The translations under genes were made by a program, and so were the position numbers. Below are positions 1 through 7,588 of a DNA stretch of 35,867 bases, piece by piece; position 1 is the stretch's first letter; each line of letters opens with the position of its first letter. The DNA is from an uncultured Collinsella sp. (GTDB lineage: Bacteria > Actinomycetota > Coriobacteriia > Coriobacteriales > Coriobacteriaceae), in contig CAAFQK010000094.1 of assembly GCA_900765115.1 (NCBI GenBank), positions 1-35,867 on the forward strand, read 5' to 3'. Under the pieces are notes generated by a model. The model saw nothing but the letters and a program-made list of their open reading frames with translations, was not told where the DNA came from and ran no database searches.

Positions 1-87
1 ACGCCCGCCCGCCCGGCGCCCCCCCCGCCCTTCTGCCCCCGGGGGCGGCGGGGCGGGGGGGGGGCCGTCACCGGGCGCCCCCCCCCC
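1..87. other. G/C homopolymer tract at the window edge, probably unreliable sequence
   Basis: This stretch is almost entirely G and C, with runs of six to ten identical bases, unlike anything else in the window. It interrupts the otherwise clean Elp3-like frame. It may be a low-quality contig end, or a real Gly/Ala-rich linker distorted by sequencing error. Confidence 0.6.
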
Positions 88-708
88 CTCGGCACGGCTG
101 ATGCCCGGACGCGCCAACATGGGGTTGGCAGCCACGCCGGCGACGGCATCGTCATTGAGCGCACGGAAAAGCTCTGACATAAACCATGTCTGATACCCTT
201 GCGGATAGTCGCTCCAGGTGCCACCGAGCACAATGAGCTCTATCTTGTCGGTCGCATGCCCCATCTGCGAAAGCGCCGTCAAACGGGCACTCACCTGCAG
301 ATACGGGTCAAAGCAATTTTGCTCCGCACGGGCGCATGCCGGCTCGGCGTGCAGATAGCTCTTGGGCATGCGCAGGTCGTTGGGGCAAAACAGGCAATCG
401 CCCGAGCACGGCCAGGGCTTGGTGATGACGGTAATGGTCGCCACGCCCGAAGCCGTGCGGCGCGGCTTCATACGCAGCACCTGCAGCAGTTGACGTTCCA
501 GATCGGAATCGACATTCCACGCAGCCCACCGAGCCGGCTCCTCACGTTTAACCCGCTGGTAAAACGGCAGCAGGCGGCGCTTGGCCAAATCGCGTTTGTC
601 GGCACCCTCGCGGCGCGCCTCGGCATGTATCAATTTGACGAGCGCTTTGTCGTCCACGATCTCGCCGCGACGCAGAGCCTCAAGTATGTTCAAGATAATC
701 TGTTCCAT
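1..708 (-). CDS. elp3: Elp3-like radical SAM tRNA-modification enzyme, partial (N-terminal part)
   Basis: The first 207 residues are well formed, and the gene runs off the window edge. Residues 101-108 hold a radical SAM cluster motif, C-SGD-C-LF-C, followed by a region typical of Elp3 proteins: EQNCFDPYLQVSARL, GHATDKIELIVLGGTWSDYP and GYQTWF. Elp3 family enzymes use SAM and acetyl-CoA, through a C-terminal GNAT domain not present here, to make carboxymethyl-type modifications at wobble U34 of tRNA. Many bacteria carry single-protein Elp3 homologues. The start at 708 is the first ATG of the frame; its ribosome site is weak (GGGGG). Below position 88 the frame stays open but encodes only Gly/Pro/Ala/Arg from a G/C homopolymer tract, so that part is not trusted. 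A terminator-like hairpin lies just upstream at 729-758. The family call is firm; the substrate is inferred. Confidence 0.8.
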   Translation of the reverse strand, partial: MEQIILNILEALRRGEIVDDKALVKLIHAEARREGADKRDLAKRRLLPFYQRVKREEPARWAAWNVDSDLERQLLQVLRMKPRRTASGVATITVITKPWPCSGDCLFCPNDLRMPKSYLHAEPACARAEQNCFDPYLQVSARLTALSQMGHATDKIELIVLGGTWSDYPQGYQTWFMSELFRALNDDAVAGVAANPMLARPGISRAEGGGAPGDGPPPAPPPPGAEGRGGRRAGGR

Positions 709-728
709 GCCCCCATTGTAAAGGCAAA

Positions 729-758
729 GGCGCCGAAGCCCGTCACGGCTCCGGCGCC
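729..758 (-). terminator. intrinsic terminator of the XRE/DUF4097 operon
   Basis: On the minus strand GGCGCCGGAGCC pairs with GGCTTCGGCGCC across a 6-nt loop with one G-U pair. It is followed by TTTGCCTTT and sits 49 nt past the DUF4097 stop, just before the Elp3-like start. Confidence 0.7.
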
Positions 759-806
759 TCCATCAAACAGCGCGTCTATGGTTTATAAGTCTTCAATAAC
801 CACCCG

Positions 807-1706
807 TCACTCTGAATCAAACGACATGTCGCCCGAACCGACCTCAAAACGATACGTAGCAGACTTATCGCCGTTATCGAATTCAAGATTCAAAATGGTC
901 TCGCCGTCGTAGCCAAGCGGAAGGAAATCGCTCTCGAAGTCGCCGCTGCCCAAGGTGAGGCTCGCCTTAAAGCCCGTCGAGTTCGGAACCGTCATCTCCA
1001 CATCGCCCGAGCCCACACTCACGTCCATCGACTTCGCGGGGGCCTGGTAGAGCTCGAACGTCACATCGCCCGAACCGACCTCGGCATTCAGGGTATCGGT
1101 CACGGTGCCCGTAAACTCAACGTCTCCAGAGTCCAACGTCAAATCAAAGTCGTGGCACGCAATGTCCGCGACCGTCAGGTCTCCCAACCCCACGTTTGCC
1201 GTAATGCCCATCATGTTATCGGCAAGCTCACGCGGCAGTTCAATGGTGACCTTACGGTCATGGGCGCGCTCGTCATCGCAGTCGAACTGGCTAATCTTGA
1301 GTGTAGAGCCCTCGATCTTAACCAGATTCTGAGTGGCAGCATCGGTAGCAGACGCCCCCTTTGCAACGCGCCCGCTTTCGATGACACGTACCGGTCCGCC
1401 AGAGACACGTTTAACCTCGACCGTCCCCGACGTCACATCCAAGTCGAGCGATTGGAACGCGTCTTCGTCAAAAGTCGTGCTCGAAAGCTGCTGAGGCCGA
1501 GCGGAATAGTTACCGCCATCCAAAAGATCGTCCTCGTCAACCGCATCGTCCATACCAGAGAAGCCGGATACAACATCGTCGAGATCCCACGGACCATCAA
1601 AATGAATCAATGTCCGCGAAATGCCAAAGACAAGCCCGATGATGAGCACGAACGCTCCGATGCCAACGCCCAAGCGCACCTTGGATTCATGCGAAAGCTT
1701 CATCAT
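807..1706 (-). CDS. membrane-anchored DUF4097-type beta-strand repeat protein
   Basis: A 299-aa protein with one N-terminal membrane segment (about residues 10-30, VRLGVGIGAFVLIIGLVFGI), an acidic Asp-rich linker, then repeated short beta units carrying Asp/Ser-Gly-Asp turns (LDVTSGTVEV, LTLDSGDVEF, NAEVGSGDVTF, DVSVGSGDVEM, FEVGSGDMSF). This pattern is typical of DUF4097 proteins, which are often encoded beside envelope-stress regulators in Gram-positive bacteria. The long C-terminal part is predicted outside the membrane. Its ATG overlaps the stop of the upstream regulator gene in an ATGA arrangement, so the two are almost certainly translationally coupled. A second ATG directly follows the first (MMKL), so the start could be 3 nt later. 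The molecular role is unknown; an envelope sensor or effector role is inferred from family context. Confidence 0.75.
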   Translation of the reverse strand: MMKLSHESKVRLGVGIGAFVLIIGLVFGISRTLIHFDGPWDLDDVVSGFSGMDDAVDEDDLLDGGNYSARPQQLSSTTFDEDAFQSLDLDVTSGTVEVKRVSGGPVRVIESGRVAKGASATDAATQNLVKIEGSTLKISQFDCDDERAHDRKVTIELPRELADNMMGITANVGLGDLTVADIACHDFDLTLDSGDVEFTGTVTDTLNAEVGSGDVTFELYQAPAKSMDVSVGSGDVEMTVPNSTGFKASLTLGSGDFESDFLPLGYDGETILNLEFDNGDKSATYRFEVGSGDMSFDSE

Positions 1707-2425
1707 TCATCACTCTCTTTGGCAATCGGCTCAGCGGTAGTCGCGGTAGCCACGTCAGCATCAGATTCCGCAGAAGTATCCTTCCCCTGGGCCTTGACCG
1801 CCACCGACGCCGAACCAACCTGAATATCCCCGCGCGCCCAATCGCCATCGAGCGCACGCGCCACCCAGTGATAGATGGGAATCGTAAAGAAGATCAGTGC
1901 GGCAAAGGGGCCGGCACCAAACAGGAACATCAGCAAAAAGAACAGCAGCCAGCACACGGCCCAATACGGGAACGACTGGAACGGGCCCTTCACCGGAGTC
2001 GAGCCAACTGCGCTGCCACTCGTCGCCTGCGCCGTAGCGGCATTGGCGGCCTGCGCACTCCAGCTTGCCGCTTGCGCCGCCTTGGCGGCGGCGTCACTCG
2101 CCTGTGTTGCCGCCTCGGTAGCGCGCGCCGCCGCCTCATGGGTGCGAGCACGCTCTGCTGCCTCGGCCTCGCGCTGACGAGCGCGGTCCTCGTTCTCAAA
2201 CTCGATATCGTCCTCGATCTCATCGCTCGGATTGAGCAGCTCGTCCAAGCTCACGCCATAGAGCTTGGCGAGCGAGATCAGGTTCTCGGTATCGGGCGAG
2301 CTCTCCGCGCGCTCCCATTTACTGACTGCTTGGCGCGACAGTCCCAGCTTTCGTGCCAGCCCTTCTTGGCTAAAGCCTTTGCTTCGGCGAAGGTCGGCGA
2401 GCCGCTGCGCAGTTTCTACATTCAT
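1703..2425 (-). CDS. XRE-family regulator with C-terminal membrane segments
   Basis: A 240-aa protein. Residues 1-65 form a Cro/CI-type helix-turn-helix (LADLRRSKGFSQEGLARKLG, LSRQAVSKWERAESSPD). Residues 75-145 are a charged, then Ala-rich, probably helical segment. Residues 155-190 form two hydrophobic helices (WAVCWLLFFLLMFLFGAG, FAALIFFTIPIYHWVARAL), so the DNA-binding domain is likely tethered to the membrane. ATG 2425 is chosen because AGGAGG lies 4 nt upstream and the HTH begins directly after it; the longer open frame upstream lacks such a site. The gene overlaps the DUF4097 gene by 4 nt. Inference: it senses an envelope signal, perhaps with its DUF4097 partner, and controls this operon. 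Confidence 0.75.
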   Translation of the reverse strand: MNVETAQRLADLRRSKGFSQEGLARKLGLSRQAVSKWERAESSPDTENLISLAKLYGVSLDELLNPSDEIEDDIEFENEDRARQREAEAAERARTHEAAARATEAATQASDAAAKAAQAASWSAQAANAATAQATSGSAVGSTPVKGPFQSFPYWAVCWLLFFLLMFLFGAGPFAALIFFTIPIYHWVARALDGDWARGDIQVGSASVAVKAQGKDTSAESDADVATATTAEPIAKESDE

Positions 2426-2692
2426 GGTTCCTCCTATGTGATGCCAGCCGTGCCGCCGGACCGTTTTTGTTCTTAAGGCGCCTTGCACAGTTAAAAATCT
2501 ATCCGCCACCGCCAAAAGCATGCCACCTATTCTAGTGAGATTTTTGACAACCGGCGGTTGCGGGTGCATATGAGCTGCGGAAATGTGTCCAAACAAAGCA
2601 ATGACCCGTAGCTCGGTTGTCCCCGTTGCGGCGTTAACGGTAGTATGGTCGTATTGTTAATTCCGCACCGCCAACGGAGGGAGTTCCGCGCC

Positions 2693-3565
2693 GTGAACCG
2701 CGATTTCGCCTCATCGCTCATCCAGCTCAACAACACGTTCTATCGCGAGCACTCCGCCTCCTTCTCCGATACGCGCCAGGCCCCGTGGCCCGGCTGGGTG
2801 CGCACCATGGACATCGCGCTCGGGCAGCTCGACGTCGCCACGATCGAGCATCCCGTCCGCGTCTTTGATCTTGCCTGCGGCAATATGCGATTCGAGAATT
2901 TTGCCGCCGGCGGCGCACTTGCCGCCAAGGGCGTCGACGGCGCAAACCCCTCGGCAGATGCCAGCTGCCCGTTTGAGTTCTATGGTGTTGACTCGTGTCA
3001 GGATTTGGCTATCGATGCGCACGGTCACGCCCTGCGCATTCCCAACCTGCACTTCCAGGAACTCGACGTGCTCGATGCCCTTATGAAGCTCAACCCCGCC
3101 GAGACACCCGACGTGCTTTTCGACGCCCCGCTCGCCGACATCTCAGTCTGCTTTGGCTTTATGCACCACGTGCCGTCGTGCGAGTACCGCGTACGCGTGC
3201 TCGACGCCCTGGTGCGCCAGACGCGCCCAGGCGGCATCATCGCCATCAGCTTTTGGGAGTTTATGAACGACGAGCGCATGGCGCGCAAGGCCGTTCGCGC
3301 CGAGGCCCGCGCCGAGCTCACCCCGCCGTTTGAGGGTTACGATTCCGCGCAGTTTGAAGCCGGCGACCACCTCATTGGCTGGCAAAACGACCGCCACGCC
3401 TACCGCTACTGCCATCACTTTGACGATCAGCAGATCACCGACCTGGTGCGCGGCGTCCGTACGTTCTACAAGAGCGGCGAGGTCCCCGTGCGCGAGCTTG
3501 AGCGCTTCCATGCCGACGGTCGCAGCGGCGAGCTCAACCGTTATGTGATCCTCAAGCGCCTGTAG
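2693..3565 (+). CDS. class I SAM-dependent methyltransferase, Trm9/ALKBH8-like
   Basis: A 290-aa Rossmann-fold methyltransferase. Motif I is VRVFDLACGNMRFENF (about residues 55-70); the acidic motif II region is FYGVDSCQDL; the motif IV/post-I region is ISVCFGFMHHVPSCEYRVRV, followed by RPGGIIAISFWEF. The FMHHVP and SFWEF patterns resemble Trm9/ALKBH8-type tRNA wobble-uridine methyltransferases. If so, it could act on the carboxymethyl-uridine that an Elp3 enzyme makes, and an Elp3-like gene lies 2 kb away; this link is inference. GTG 2693 is preferred over ATG 2645 because GGAGGGAG lies about 10 nt before it and nothing comparable precedes 2645. A second methyltransferase gene follows 118 nt downstream on the same strand. 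Confidence 0.7.
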   Translation: MNRDFASSLIQLNNTFYREHSASFSDTRQAPWPGWVRTMDIALGQLDVATIEHPVRVFDLACGNMRFENFAAGGALAAKGVDGANPSADASCPFEFYGVDSCQDLAIDAHGHALRIPNLHFQELDVLDALMKLNPAETPDVLFDAPLADISVCFGFMHHVPSCEYRVRVLDALVRQTRPGGIIAISFWEFMNDERMARKAVRAEARAELTPPFEGYDSAQFEAGDHLIGWQNDRHAYRYCHHFDDQQITDLVRGVRTFYKSGEVPVRELERFHADGRSGELNRYVILKRL

Positions 3566-3683
3566 GCACCGACGACTCGCCGTCGAGCCGTACCGCATCT
3601 TTCGGGCAAATAATGCCCACCCCCTTTCAACCCATTGACGGAACGCGCAGCTATGCGTTCCATATTTATGACCAAGGAGCCTC

Positions 3684-4523
3684 ATGGGAGCCGTCCACGT
3701 TCGCACGCCTAAGAACTTTGTGCTCGAGGAGCGCCTGGAGCGCTACGCCGATGCGATTGAGACGAACCCCGAGGCCTATGCCGGAGATTGGCGTGAAGCC
3801 TGTGCGCCAGTTGGCAGCAAGCCATTCGAACACCTTCACCTGGATCTTGGCTGCGGCAAGGGAACGTACCTTGTAGAGCGCGCGGCCCACGAGCCAAACA
3901 CCCTCTTTATCGGTATGGACCAGGAGCCCATCTGCATCGCCTATGCCGCGCAGAAAATCTGCGAGCAGGAGCTGCCCAATGCGCTTGTGCTGCCCCGAGG
4001 CGCCGCATCGCTGCCGCAGTTGTTTGCCACAGGCGAGCTCGATGCCATCACCATCAACTTTCCCACGCCGCAGCCCAAGGCCAAGTACGCTAAAAAACGA
4101 CTCGTCCATGTCGACCATCTGATGCTCTACCGCCCGCTCTTTGCAGTCGGCGCCACCGTCACACTGCGAACCGACAGCAAGCCATTGCGCGACTACGCCC
4201 TGGGGCAGTTTGCCGCGGCAGGCTACGACACGCTTTGGGTAAGCGACGACGTTCGTCGCGACCATCCCGAGCTTCCCGAGACCGAATATGAATGCCGCAC
4301 GCGCGAGATAGGTGCCGCCGTCTATGGCATTTGTGCCACGCCCGGTGCGCAGCCCAGCGATGAACAGCTCGCAGCAGGCCGCGCGCAGGAGCAAAGCCTT
4401 GCCTGTTACCTGCCCGACAACCTCGATGAGCTCACCTATGTACCTCTGGGCATGGAAGAGGCCGTCGAGAACTTTAGAAACCGCGCCCGCAAAGGCAAGA
4501 AGCGCCTGCCGCAAGAGTCCTAG
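3684..4523 (+). CDS. trmB: TrmB-like tRNA (guanine-N7) methyltransferase homologue with altered active-site motif
   Basis: A 279-aa protein with the TrmB layout: LHLDLGCGKGTYLVERA as SAM-binding motif I, FIGMDQEP, and a motif aligning with the TrmB signature that here reads INFPTPQPKAKYAKKR. TrmB methylates N7 of G46 in the tRNA variable loop. In characterised TrmB proteins this motif has Asp in FPDPW, and that Asp is needed for activity. Here it is Thr, and the Trp and His of the usual motif are also absent. The protein is longer than most TrmB proteins, with a basic tail. The start is supported by AAGGAG 6 nt before ATG 3684. It could be a divergent m7G46 enzyme of this lineage or a paralogue with another substrate. 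Confidence 0.7.
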   Translation: MGAVHVRTPKNFVLEERLERYADAIETNPEAYAGDWREACAPVGSKPFEHLHLDLGCGKGTYLVERAAHEPNTLFIGMDQEPICIAYAAQKICEQELPNALVLPRGAASLPQLFATGELDAITINFPTPQPKAKYAKKRLVHVDHLMLYRPLFAVGATVTLRTDSKPLRDYALGQFAAAGYDTLWVSDDVRRDHPELPETEYECRTREIGAAVYGICATPGAQPSDEQLAAGRAQEQSLACYLPDNLDELTYVPLGMEEAVENFRNRARKGKKRLPQES

Positions 4524-4589
4524 GGACCTCTGATGGTCGCGGTGTCGGCAAACAAGCGCAAATAGGCGTCAGCAAGCAACCCTCAAAAC

Positions 4590-4711
4590 CTAAGTGAGTA
4601 GACTTTTTTGCAATAGCCAAGCACAGCCCGAATAACGAAAACTAAACCGCAGGTAGAGCCCTTGCGCAAAAGCCATGTGCTCGCGACATCGCAAAAAGTC
4701 TACTCACTTAG
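4590..4711. repeat. copy A of a ~123-bp element with terminal inverted repeats
   Basis: The ends are 4590-4611 (CTAAGTGAGTAGACTTTTTT then GC) and 4691-4711, which is the inverse apart from one fewer T. The 12 bases CTAAGTGAGTAG carry TAA, TGA and TAG in three different frames. The interior shares CGCAGGTA followed by CTTG and CAAAA-type blocks with copies B (14607-14729) and C (16027-16149). It lies 67 nt after the TrmB-like gene and before the helicase gene. It has no coding potential. Confidence 0.9.
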
Positions 4712-4832
4712 CTGGCAACCGCACCAAACGGCCGGACAGAACGCCCATTTCCTGCATTTTCTCGCGCGCTGGCACCCCGCGCCGCCGCTACGCCATAATA
4801 GTTGGCGGACAATCGCGAGAGAAAGCAAACAC

Positions 4833-7514
4833 ATGGCACAGACCACGACAGATACCGCCGCCAGCACCGTCTCCGGCGCCGGCGCCGCCAGCTCATTCTC
4901 GGGCGGCACGGGAACCGAAGCCGAATTCGGCTCGCTCGGCGCGCTCTCCCCCACCTGGTGGGAGCCCGAGGACGGCAGCGAGCCCGAACCGTGGCTCACG
5001 CCCGATCAGGCCTTCGAGCGCTTCTTTGAATGGACGAGCGATCGCGGTATTGAGCTGTGGGACCACCAGGAAGAGGCCCTCATGGATCTAGCCGCCGGTG
5101 ACCATGTCATTTTGGGAACACCGACCGGATCGGGTAAATCGCTCGTCGCGCTAGGCATGCTCTTTATGGGCATGGCACAGGGCAAGCGCTGCTACTATAC
5201 GGCTCCTATCAAGGCTCTGGTCAGCGAAAAGTTCTTCGATCTGGTACAGGTGCTCGGCCGCGATAACGTTGGCATGATCACCGGCGATACGCACATCAAC
5301 ACCAAGGCGCCCGTCATCTGCTGCACGACCGAAATCCTTGCCAACGATGCGCTGCGCGAGGGCGAGGACGCCGATGTGGGCTGCGTGGCCATGGACGAGT
5401 TCCACTACTTTGCCGACCCCGACCGTGGTTGGGCCTGGCAGGTGCCGCTGCTCACCCTGCCCCACACGCAATTTATGCTCATGAGCGCCACGCTTGGCGA
5501 TGTCACTGCAATCGCCGCCTCTCTCGAAGAGCACACCGGCGCTGCTTGCGACCTGGTTGTCGACGCCCCGCGCCCCGTGCCCCTGAGCTATGACTACGTG
5601 ACGACCTCGCTCGAGGGCACCGTCGAGCTCGCCATGCGCCGCGGAGAGGCCCCACTCTACATCGTTCACTTTAGTCAGGACGCCGCGCTTGCCACGGCAC
5701 AGTCGCTTGCCAACTTTGGCATCGCTAGCAAGGAGCAGCGCGAGGCCATCAAAGAAGCAGCAAAGGGAACGAGCTTCTCGACGGCCTTTGGTAAGATTCT
5801 CAAACGCCTGCTTGGATGCGGCGTCGGCGTGCACCATGCTGGCATGTTGCCGCGCTATCGCCTGCTGGTCGAGCGCTTGGCGCAGCAGGGCCTGCTGCCC
5901 GTCATCTGCGGTACCGATACGCTCGGCGTCGGCATCAACGTGCCCATCCACACCGTGGTGCTCACCGCGCTCACCAAGTTCGACGGCTACAAGATGCGTC
6001 GCCTGCGCGCCCGTGAGTTCCATCAGATCGCTGGTCGCGCCGGCCGTTCGGGCTTCGATACCGAGGGCATGGTCATCGCCGAGGCCCCGGAGCACGAGAT
6101 CGAGAACGCTAAGCTCATGGCCAAGGCGGGCGACGACCCCAAGAAGCTCCGCAAGATTAAAAAGAAAAAGGCCCCCGAGGGCTTTGTCACCTGGAACAAG
6201 CAGACCTTTGAGCGCCTGATCGAGACGCAGCCCGAGACGCTCAAGCCGCGCCTTCGCATCACACACTCCATGGTGATTAGCGTGGTCGAGCAGGGCGGCG
6301 ATGCCCGAGCCCGCGTACACGACCTCATCGAAACGAGCCTGCAGACTCCCGAGGAAAAGGCCAAGCTCGAGGTTCGCGCCGACGAAATCTTCGCCACACT
6401 CATCGATTCCGGCGTCGTCGTTCGCACCGAGGTGCCGCCCGCGCCCGACGCTCCGGCTGACGCCGCGCCGGACATCGACTACGCGCTGACGGTCGATCTG
6501 CCCGAGGACTTCGCACTCGATCAGCCGCTCTCGCCGTTCTTGCTTGCCGCGTTGGAGCTGCTCGACCCCGAGAGCGAGACCTATACCATGGATCTGATCT
6601 CGATGGTCGAGGCAACGCTCGAGGATCCCAAGCAGGTGCTGCGCGCACAGGAGCGCGCCGCGCGCGACCGCGCGATGGCCGAAATGAAGGCCGACGGCAT
6701 AGAGTACGAGGAACGTCTGGAGCGCATTCAGGACGTCACCTACGAAAAGCCGCTCGAGGACTTGCTCGATGCCGCCTTCGACAAGTACTGCCAAGAAGTA
6801 CCTTGGGCCAACGACTACCAGCTCTCGCCCAAGAGCGTCCTGCGCGATATGCTGGAAAGCACGAGCGATTTTAAGGGCTACATTCAAAAGCTCGGCATCG
6901 CCCGCTCCGAGGGCATTTTGCTGCGCTACCTGGCAGAGGCCTACCGTTCCCTCGATCGCACCGTACCGATCGAGAAGCGCGACGAGCGCCTGCGCGACAT
7001 TATCTCGTGGCTGGGCTTTGTGGTGCGCTCGGTGGACTCGAGCCTGGTGGATGAGTGGGAGAACGCCGGCAACCCGGCAGCCCTCGATGCTGCGCCGCCG
7101 CAGGGCATCGACGAGGTCGTGGCGGACCGTCGCGGCTGCACGCTATTGGTGCGCAACGCGCTCTTCCGCCGCGTGACCCTTGCCGCCCGCGAGCACGTTC
7201 GCGACCTGGGCGAGCTCGACGACGACTGGGGCATGAGCGAGATCCGCTGGCAAAAAACACTCGACGCTTACCACGAGCAGCACGAGGAAATCCTCACCGA
7301 CGGAGATGCCCGCAGCGCCGCGATGTTTTCCATTGACGAGTCCGACGAGAAGACCGCGCACGTATGGCACGTGCACCAGATCTTTGCCGACGAGGATGGC
7401 GACCACGACTTTGGCATCATGGGCGATGTCGACCTGGACGCCACGCAAGACGGCGGCGAGGTCATCTTCAAAAACTACCGTGTCGGCTTTATCGAGGACC
7501 TGCTCGAAGACTAG
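4833..7514 (+). CDS. Ski2-like DEAD/DEAH-box helicase with DUF3516 C-terminal region
   Basis: An 893-aa superfamily 2 helicase. Walker A is GTPTGSGKS (residues 95-103), motif II is DEFH (188-191), motif III is SAT (218-220), and motif VI is QIAGRAGRSG (from about 398). The DEFH box and the motif VI form place it near Ski2/Mtr4 RNA helicases. The C-terminal half, with LSPKSVLRDMLESTSDFKGY and LLRYLAEAYRSLDRTVP, matches actinobacterial DUF3516 helicases. A role in RNA unwinding or decay is inferred. The frame is open from 4662, but that extension would translate repeat copy A. ATG 4833 is chosen because the normal protein begins there; its ribosome site (GAGAGAAAG) is modest. A CATAAT hexamer at 4792 could be its -10. 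A bidirectional terminator follows. Confidence 0.85.
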   Translation: MAQTTTDTAASTVSGAGAASSFSGGTGTEAEFGSLGALSPTWWEPEDGSEPEPWLTPDQAFERFFEWTSDRGIELWDHQEEALMDLAAGDHVILGTPTGSGKSLVALGMLFMGMAQGKRCYYTAPIKALVSEKFFDLVQVLGRDNVGMITGDTHINTKAPVICCTTEILANDALREGEDADVGCVAMDEFHYFADPDRGWAWQVPLLTLPHTQFMLMSATLGDVTAIAASLEEHTGAACDLVVDAPRPVPLSYDYVTTSLEGTVELAMRRGEAPLYIVHFSQDAALATAQSLANFGIASKEQREAIKEAAKGTSFSTAFGKILKRLLGCGVGVHHAGMLPRYRLLVERLAQQGLLPVICGTDTLGVGINVPIHTVVLTALTKFDGYKMRRLRAREFHQIAGRAGRSGFDTEGMVIAEAPEHEIENAKLMAKAGDDPKKLRKIKKKKAPEGFVTWNKQTFERLIETQPETLKPRLRITHSMVISVVEQGGDARARVHDLIETSLQTPEEKAKLEVRADEIFATLIDSGVVVRTEVPPAPDAPADAAPDIDYALTVDLPEDFALDQPLSPFLLAALELLDPESETYTMDLISMVEATLEDPKQVLRAQERAARDRAMAEMKADGIEYEERLERIQDVTYEKPLEDLLDAAFDKYCQEVPWANDYQLSPKSVLRDMLESTSDFKGYIQKLGIARSEGILLRYLAEAYRSLDRTVPIEKRDERLRDIISWLGFVVRSVDSSLVDEWENAGNPAALDAAPPQGIDEVVADRRGCTLLVRNALFRRVTLAAREHVRDLGELDDDWGMSEIRWQKTLDAYHEQHEEILTDGDARSAAMFSIDESDEKTAHVWHVHQIFADEDGDHDFGIMGDVDLDATQDGGEVIFKNYRVGFIEDLLED

Positions 7515-7535
7515 CCGAACTTACCGGAACGAAAC

Positions 7536-7570
7536 GGGGCCGCTGGCAATATCGCCAGCGGCCCCACTTT
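7536..7570. terminator. bidirectional terminator between convergent genes
   Basis: GGGGCCGCTGGC (7536-7547) pairs perfectly with GCCAGCGGCCCC (7554-7565) over a 6-nt loop, followed by ACTTTT on the plus strand. It lies between the helicase gene and the convergent DUF2130 gene. Confidence 0.85.
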
Positions 7571-7588
7571 TGCACTATACGCTATGCC

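Noticed and set aside
4662..4832. 57-codon N-terminal extension of the helicase frame
   Set aside because: It would translate the right part of repeat copy A and has no ribosome site; the normal family start is at 4833.
5151..6887. 578-codon minus-strand frame inside the helicase gene
   Set aside because: Antisense of a strongly supported gene with intact helicase motifs; composition is typical of reverse-frame translation.
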